9,030 bases of DNA from Herminiimonas sp. (lineage in GTDB: Bacteria > Pseudomonadota > Gammaproteobacteria > Burkholderiales > Burkholderiaceae): NCBI GenBank assembly GCA_014377155.1, contig JACMQD010000484.1, positions 1-9,030 on the forward strand. The letters are read 5' to 3'. The notes under the pieces are model-generated. The model made no database searches. It saw only the letters and a list, made by a program, of their open reading frames with translations, and was not told the DNA's origin. Positions 6,098 to 9,030 of the stretch are shown here, piece after piece. Position numbers and translations under genes: made by a program. Position 1 is the first letter of the stretch; every line of letters begins with the position of its first letter.

Positions 6098-7195
6098 TTA
6101 ACGCGCCATGTCAGCTGATGCGCGCTTGTTCGCAGCCAGCGGCGATAATTTGCCCAGACGCGCCAGTTGCTGTTGACGGTCGGTTTTGTCGACGTTCGCC
6201 AAGCGCTGTACGGCGGCATAGAATTTCGAAAAACTGCCCTGCTGCTCCAGCAATGCACGAAATGCCGGCACAAAATCATGGTAAGTCGCAACCGAGGCCA
6301 GGTGTGCATTGGACAAGGGTTCGGCAAACCAGCGATCGTAGCCGGCATAGCCACCCCACTTTGCCTTGATTGTCTGGTATTCGTTCTTGAGCGCCTCGAA
6401 AAGCACTACTTTTTGTGTGCGCTTGTCGGCATCGGTAACCTGGCGTTCGTAATTGGCTTCGAGCTCCTTGCGATATTTCAGCAGCAAGACCAGGAAGTCA
6501 CGCTTGCGTCCTTCGTATTCGACATAGGTCTGGCGCATGCGGTCATCGCCCTGCACTGCCATCCATCGCTCGAGGCCCACTTCTTCGACCGCCGTGGCGA
6601 ACGACTCATTAAATTGGGAATCATCCTGCGCATAGGCCACCTGATGAGCCAGTTCATGAAACACCAGCCGCGCCAGTTCGCCGTCCGGATACTGGATGAA
6701 AGTCGACAAGATCGGATCATTGAACCAGCCCAGCGTCGAATAGGCCGGCACTCCTGCCACCTGCACGTCGAAGCCCTGCTTGCGCAAGTCGCGGGCATAT
6801 TCTTGCGCATCGCCCTTGTCATAGTAGCCGCGATAGTTGACGCAACCGGCAACCGGAAAACACCACTGCTCCGGTTTCATCGACAGCTCCGGCGTGGCGA
6901 CGATATTCCACGAGACGAAAGGCCGCTTCAGGTCGGCATAGCTTTTATAACTTTCGTTGTCGGGCAAGCCGAGTTCGGACGCGGCGAAACGACGCATCTC
7001 GCGCACCTTGCGCAATTTTCCCTTTAATTTTTCAGACGCGAGCGGATCTGCCAGCCAGTCGTCGATCGGCCGCGCCTCGGCCATCAGCGAAAACTGGCCA
7101 TGGGCTGCCTGCGCATAATAGCCAAGCGTACTGATCTGCGCGCAACCTGCAGCGAGCATCGCCACGCCACAAAATATCCCAATGCGCCACTTCAT
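6098..7195 (-). CDS. Predicted zinc aminopeptidase lipoprotein (COG4324/DUF2265 type)
   Basis: The 365-residue protein resembles the predicted aminopeptidase family (COG4324, Pfam Aminopep), whose substrate is not established. Residues 1-18 form a lipoprotein signal: MKWR, a hydrophobic core, and lipobox LAAGC with Cys18 as the lipidation site, so it should be anchored in the outer or inner membrane facing the periplasm. The zinc-binding HExxH motif is HELAH at 180-184. It is followed by FNESFATAVEE (195-205), where a Glu probably supplies the third ligand. Upstream, GVPAYSTLGWFNDP (148-161) is also characteristic of the family. The C-terminal third is helical and rich in Lys, Arg and Gln. 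An earlier in-frame ATG at 7255 would overlap the oxidoreductase gene and put 20 mostly basic residues ahead of the signal peptide, so ATG at 7195 is preferred. It starts 13 bp after the oxidoreductase stop, with only a weak purine-rich stretch as ribosome site, suggesting translational coupling. Confidence 0.85.
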   Translation of the reverse strand: MKWRIGIFCGVAMLAAGCAQISTLGYYAQAAHGQFSLMAEARPIDDWLADPLASEKLKGKLRKVREMRRFAASELGLPDNESYKSYADLKRPFVSWNIVATPELSMKPEQWCFPVAGCVNYRGYYDKGDAQEYARDLRKQGFDVQVAGVPAYSTLGWFNDPILSTFIQYPDGELARLVFHELAHQVAYAQDDSQFNESFATAVEEVGLERWMAVQGDDRMRQTYVEYEGRKRDFLVLLLKYRKELEANYERQVTDADKRTQKVVLFEALKNEYQTIKAKWGGYAGYDRWFAEPLSNAHLASVATYHDFVPAFRALLEQQGSFSKFYAAVQRLANVDKTDRQQQLARLGKLSPLAANKRASADMAR

Positions 7196-7208
7196 CTGCG
7201 TCTTCACT

Positions 7209-9030
7209 TTACGCCTTTTCGACCTGTACCAGCACGTCATAGAACGTCGGAGCACGTCCCATGTCGGTCAGTCGCTGGCTGGTGACTTCATTGACATTCT
7301 TGCCATCGACGGCAAATTTTTTCCACCAGATGGACAGTCCGACCACGAGTCCTTGCCGGGTTTTTTCCGTTACCCGCACCTTTGCCATGAAGCTGCCGCG
7401 GTCATTGAAGATGCGCGCCATGTCGCCATTTTCGAGTGTACGTTCGGCGGCGTCGAGCGGGTGCAAGTCGAGATGGGGTTCGCCTTCGGTACTGCGCAGA
7501 CTCTGAACGTTGACAAAAGTCGAATTGAGAAAATTGCGCGCGGGTGGTGAAATCATCGCCAGCGGATAGCGCTGCGCCAGTTCCGGGTTGCTTGCCTTCG
7601 ATTCGTAGGGCGCGATATAGGTCGGCAGCGGATCGAGACCATCGGCCTCCATGCTGGCGGAATAGAATTCGCATTTGCCGGAGGGTGTCGCAAACCCGCC
7701 TTCGGCAAACGGCGCATCCGGCATGGCGAGCTTTTGCCAGCCTTTTCGCTTCAGCGAATCCCAGTCAAAATGGATTGCATGCGCGTGGCCGGCATCGAAC
7801 GCCTGCGAGGCAATGCGGTCGTCGTCGTCCTTGAAGCAGTCGTCGTCGAAGCCCATGTGCTGCGCCAGCAGACGGAAGATTTCGGTATTGGCCTTGGCTT
7901 CGCCGAGCGGGGCAATGGCGGCATTGTTGGCCATCATGTAAAGGTGGCCATAGGTCGCATGGATATCGACATGCTCAAGCTGGGTCGTGGCCGGCAGCAG
8001 AATGTCCGCATAGTCGGCCGTGTCGGTCTGAAAATGTTCCAGCACGACGGTAAAGAGGTCTTCCCGCGCGAAACCCTGTGCGACCTTGACCGAATCGGGC
8101 GCCACCGCCACGGGGTTTGAATTGTAGACAATCACGGCCTTGATGGCCGGACCGAACGCCTGCGACGCCTCGGCCGTCAGTGCATCGCCGATGGTGCTCA
8201 TGTTGATGGTGCGTGGAATGCGCGCGCCCGGCAGCAGGTCCGGTCGCTGCAATGCCTGAGTATTTTTTGGAAACGAGTCGGACGATGACAACTGCATGCC
8301 GCCGGCCGCATGCCGCCATGCACCGACCAGTGCCGGCAGACAGGCGATATTTCGCACCGACATGCCGCCGCCGCGCACGCGCTGCAAGCCGTAGTTGGTG
8401 CGAATCGCCACGGCGCCGCCCTGTCTGGCCGTTTCGCCGTACAGCCGCGCAAGCTGCGCGACTTCTTCTACCGTGATGCCGCATGTTTCGGCCACGCGCT
8501 CGGGCGGCCATTCGGCTGCACGCTGCTGCAGCTGCGCGAAGCCGAGCGTGTGGCGTCCGATGTAATCGTGGTCAAGCAGATCGTCCCGGATCAGCACATG
8601 CATCATGCCGAGTGCCAGCGCGGCATCGGTGCCAGGCAGCAGCGCGATATGCTGATGACATTTTTCCGCCGTCAGCGAGCGGTACGGATCGATCGCGATC
8701 AACGTCGCGCCGCGCCGTTTTGCTTCTTGTGCGCGCATCCAGAAATGCAGATTCGAGGCAATCGGATTGCCACCCCAGATCAGGATCAGCCTGGCGTTCT
8801 GGAACTGCTCGACATCGGTGCCGATGCGCGCACCGATCGTGTACTTGTACCCGGCACCGCCAGCGGACGCGCAGATCGTGCGCTCCAGCAGCGAGGCGCC
8901 AATTTTATGGAAAAACCGCGCCGACATCGACTCGCCCTGCACCAGACCCATGGTACCGGCATAGCTGTAGGGCAGGATGCTTTGCGGGTCGTGTGCGGCG
9001 AGCGGCTTGAGGCGTGCGGCGATGGTCTGC
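7209..9030 (-). CDS. Molybdopterin-dependent oxidoreductase (DMSO reductase superfamily), 5' end outside the window
   Basis: The frame stays open from the TAA at 7209-7211 to the window edge, giving 606 visible residues. An ATG at 8951 is internal, because the 26 codons before it encode family-like sequence (ILPYSYAGT running into MGLVQGES). Members use a bis-MGD molybdenum cofactor to transfer two electrons to or from small substrates. Visible features, numbered from the edge: SYAGTMGLVQGES, then ERTICASAGG with Cys53 a candidate Mo ligand; WGGNP (85-89) and IDPYRSLTAEKC, where MGD binds; PGTDAALALGM (132-142); and LLPATTQLEH in the middle of the molybdopterin domain. The C-terminal molybdopterin dinucleotide-binding domain takes up about the last 115 residues (from RYPLAMISPP, through FLNSTF, to the C-terminus). 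The N-terminal part, where a 4Fe-4S domain would lie, is not in the window, so subfamily (formate dehydrogenase-like, thiosulfate or polysulfide reductase-like, or other), export and substrate cannot be decided. It is the first visible gene of the minus-strand cluster. Confidence 0.88.
   Translation of the reverse strand, partial: QTIAARLKPLAAHDPQSILPYSYAGTMGLVQGESMSARFFHKIGASLLERTICASAGGAGYKYTIGARIGTDVEQFQNARLILIWGGNPIASNLHFWMRAQEAKRRGATLIAIDPYRSLTAEKCHQHIALLPGTDAALALGMMHVLIRDDLLDHDYIGRHTLGFAQLQQRAAEWPPERVAETCGITVEEVAQLARLYGETARQGGAVAIRTNYGLQRVRGGGMSVRNIACLPALVGAWRHAAGGMQLSSSDSFPKNTQALQRPDLLPGARIPRTINMSTIGDALTAEASQAFGPAIKAVIVYNSNPVAVAPDSVKVAQGFAREDLFTVVLEHFQTDTADYADILLPATTQLEHVDIHATYGHLYMMANNAAIAPLGEAKANTEIFRLLAQHMGFDDDCFKDDDDRIASQAFDAGHAHAIHFDWDSLKRKGWQKLAMPDAPFAEGGFATPSGKCEFYSASMEADGLDPLPTYIAPYESKASNPELAQRYPLAMISPPARNFLNSTFVNVQSLRSTEGEPHLDLHPLDAAERTLENGDMARIFNDRGSFMAKVRVTEKTRQGLVVGLSIWWKKFAVDGKNVNEVTSQRLTDMGRAPTFYDVLVQVEKA

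Noticed and set aside
6167..7027. Long open frame on the + strand (286 codons) opposite the lipoprotein gene
   Set aside because: It has no recognisable domain and lies entirely antisense to a gene with a clear lipobox and HELAH motif. It is a GC-bias shadow.
7806..7856. GTCGTC-rich stretch as a microsatellite repeat
   Set aside because: It encodes an Asp-rich loop (DDDCFKDDDD) in frame in the molybdoenzyme and is imperfect; it is coding composition, not a separate repeat element.

Overview
The window looks like an ordinary chromosomal segment of a Gram-negative proteobacterium. GC is moderately high (just under 60% by eye), genes are densely packed, and there is a Tat-exported phosphatase and a lipobox protein. 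The sequence style of FadD and the other proteins suggests Betaproteobacteria/Burkholderiales, perhaps Oxalobacteraceae. That placement is an impression from memory, not a search result. There is no tRNA, rRNA, CRISPR array, insertion sequence or prophage signal, and no gene-free stretch longer than about 60 bases.

Left part, + strand (1-1742): the last 23 codons of a probable YciA-type acyl-CoA thioesterase end at 72. A GTG-started, Tat-exported PhoD-family phosphatase/phosphodiesterase follows (124-1707). A symmetric hairpin with A and T tracts on both sides (1711-1742) separates it from the convergent minus-strand cluster and can terminate transcription from either direction.

Right part, - strand, read from 9030 down to 1774: four genes are tightly spaced in one direction, with gaps of 13, 41 and 50 bp. 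They are a molybdopterin-dependent oxidoreductase of the DMSO-reductase superfamily (5' end outside the window), a predicted zinc aminopeptidase lipoprotein (COG4324/DUF2265 type), an 849-residue fusion of an alpha/beta hydrolase to an acyl-CoA-synthetase-like (ANL) domain, and a complete canonical long-chain acyl-CoA synthetase FadD. The last two plausibly act together in fatty-acyl or acyl-ester metabolism. The first two have no obvious link to them and may only share transcription.

The most interesting element is the 849-residue fusion. Its hydrolase half keeps a credible Ser120-Asp222-His250 triad. Its ligase half keeps the A5, A7 and A8 motifs but has lost the P-loop lysine and the A4 aromatic-His pair, and it stops before the A10 catalytic lysine, all of which are intact in the FadD next door. 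This points to a hydrolase joined to a ligase-like domain that probably cannot carry out normal adenylation. The organisation differs from OleB-OleC fusions because the nucleophile is Ser, not Asp.
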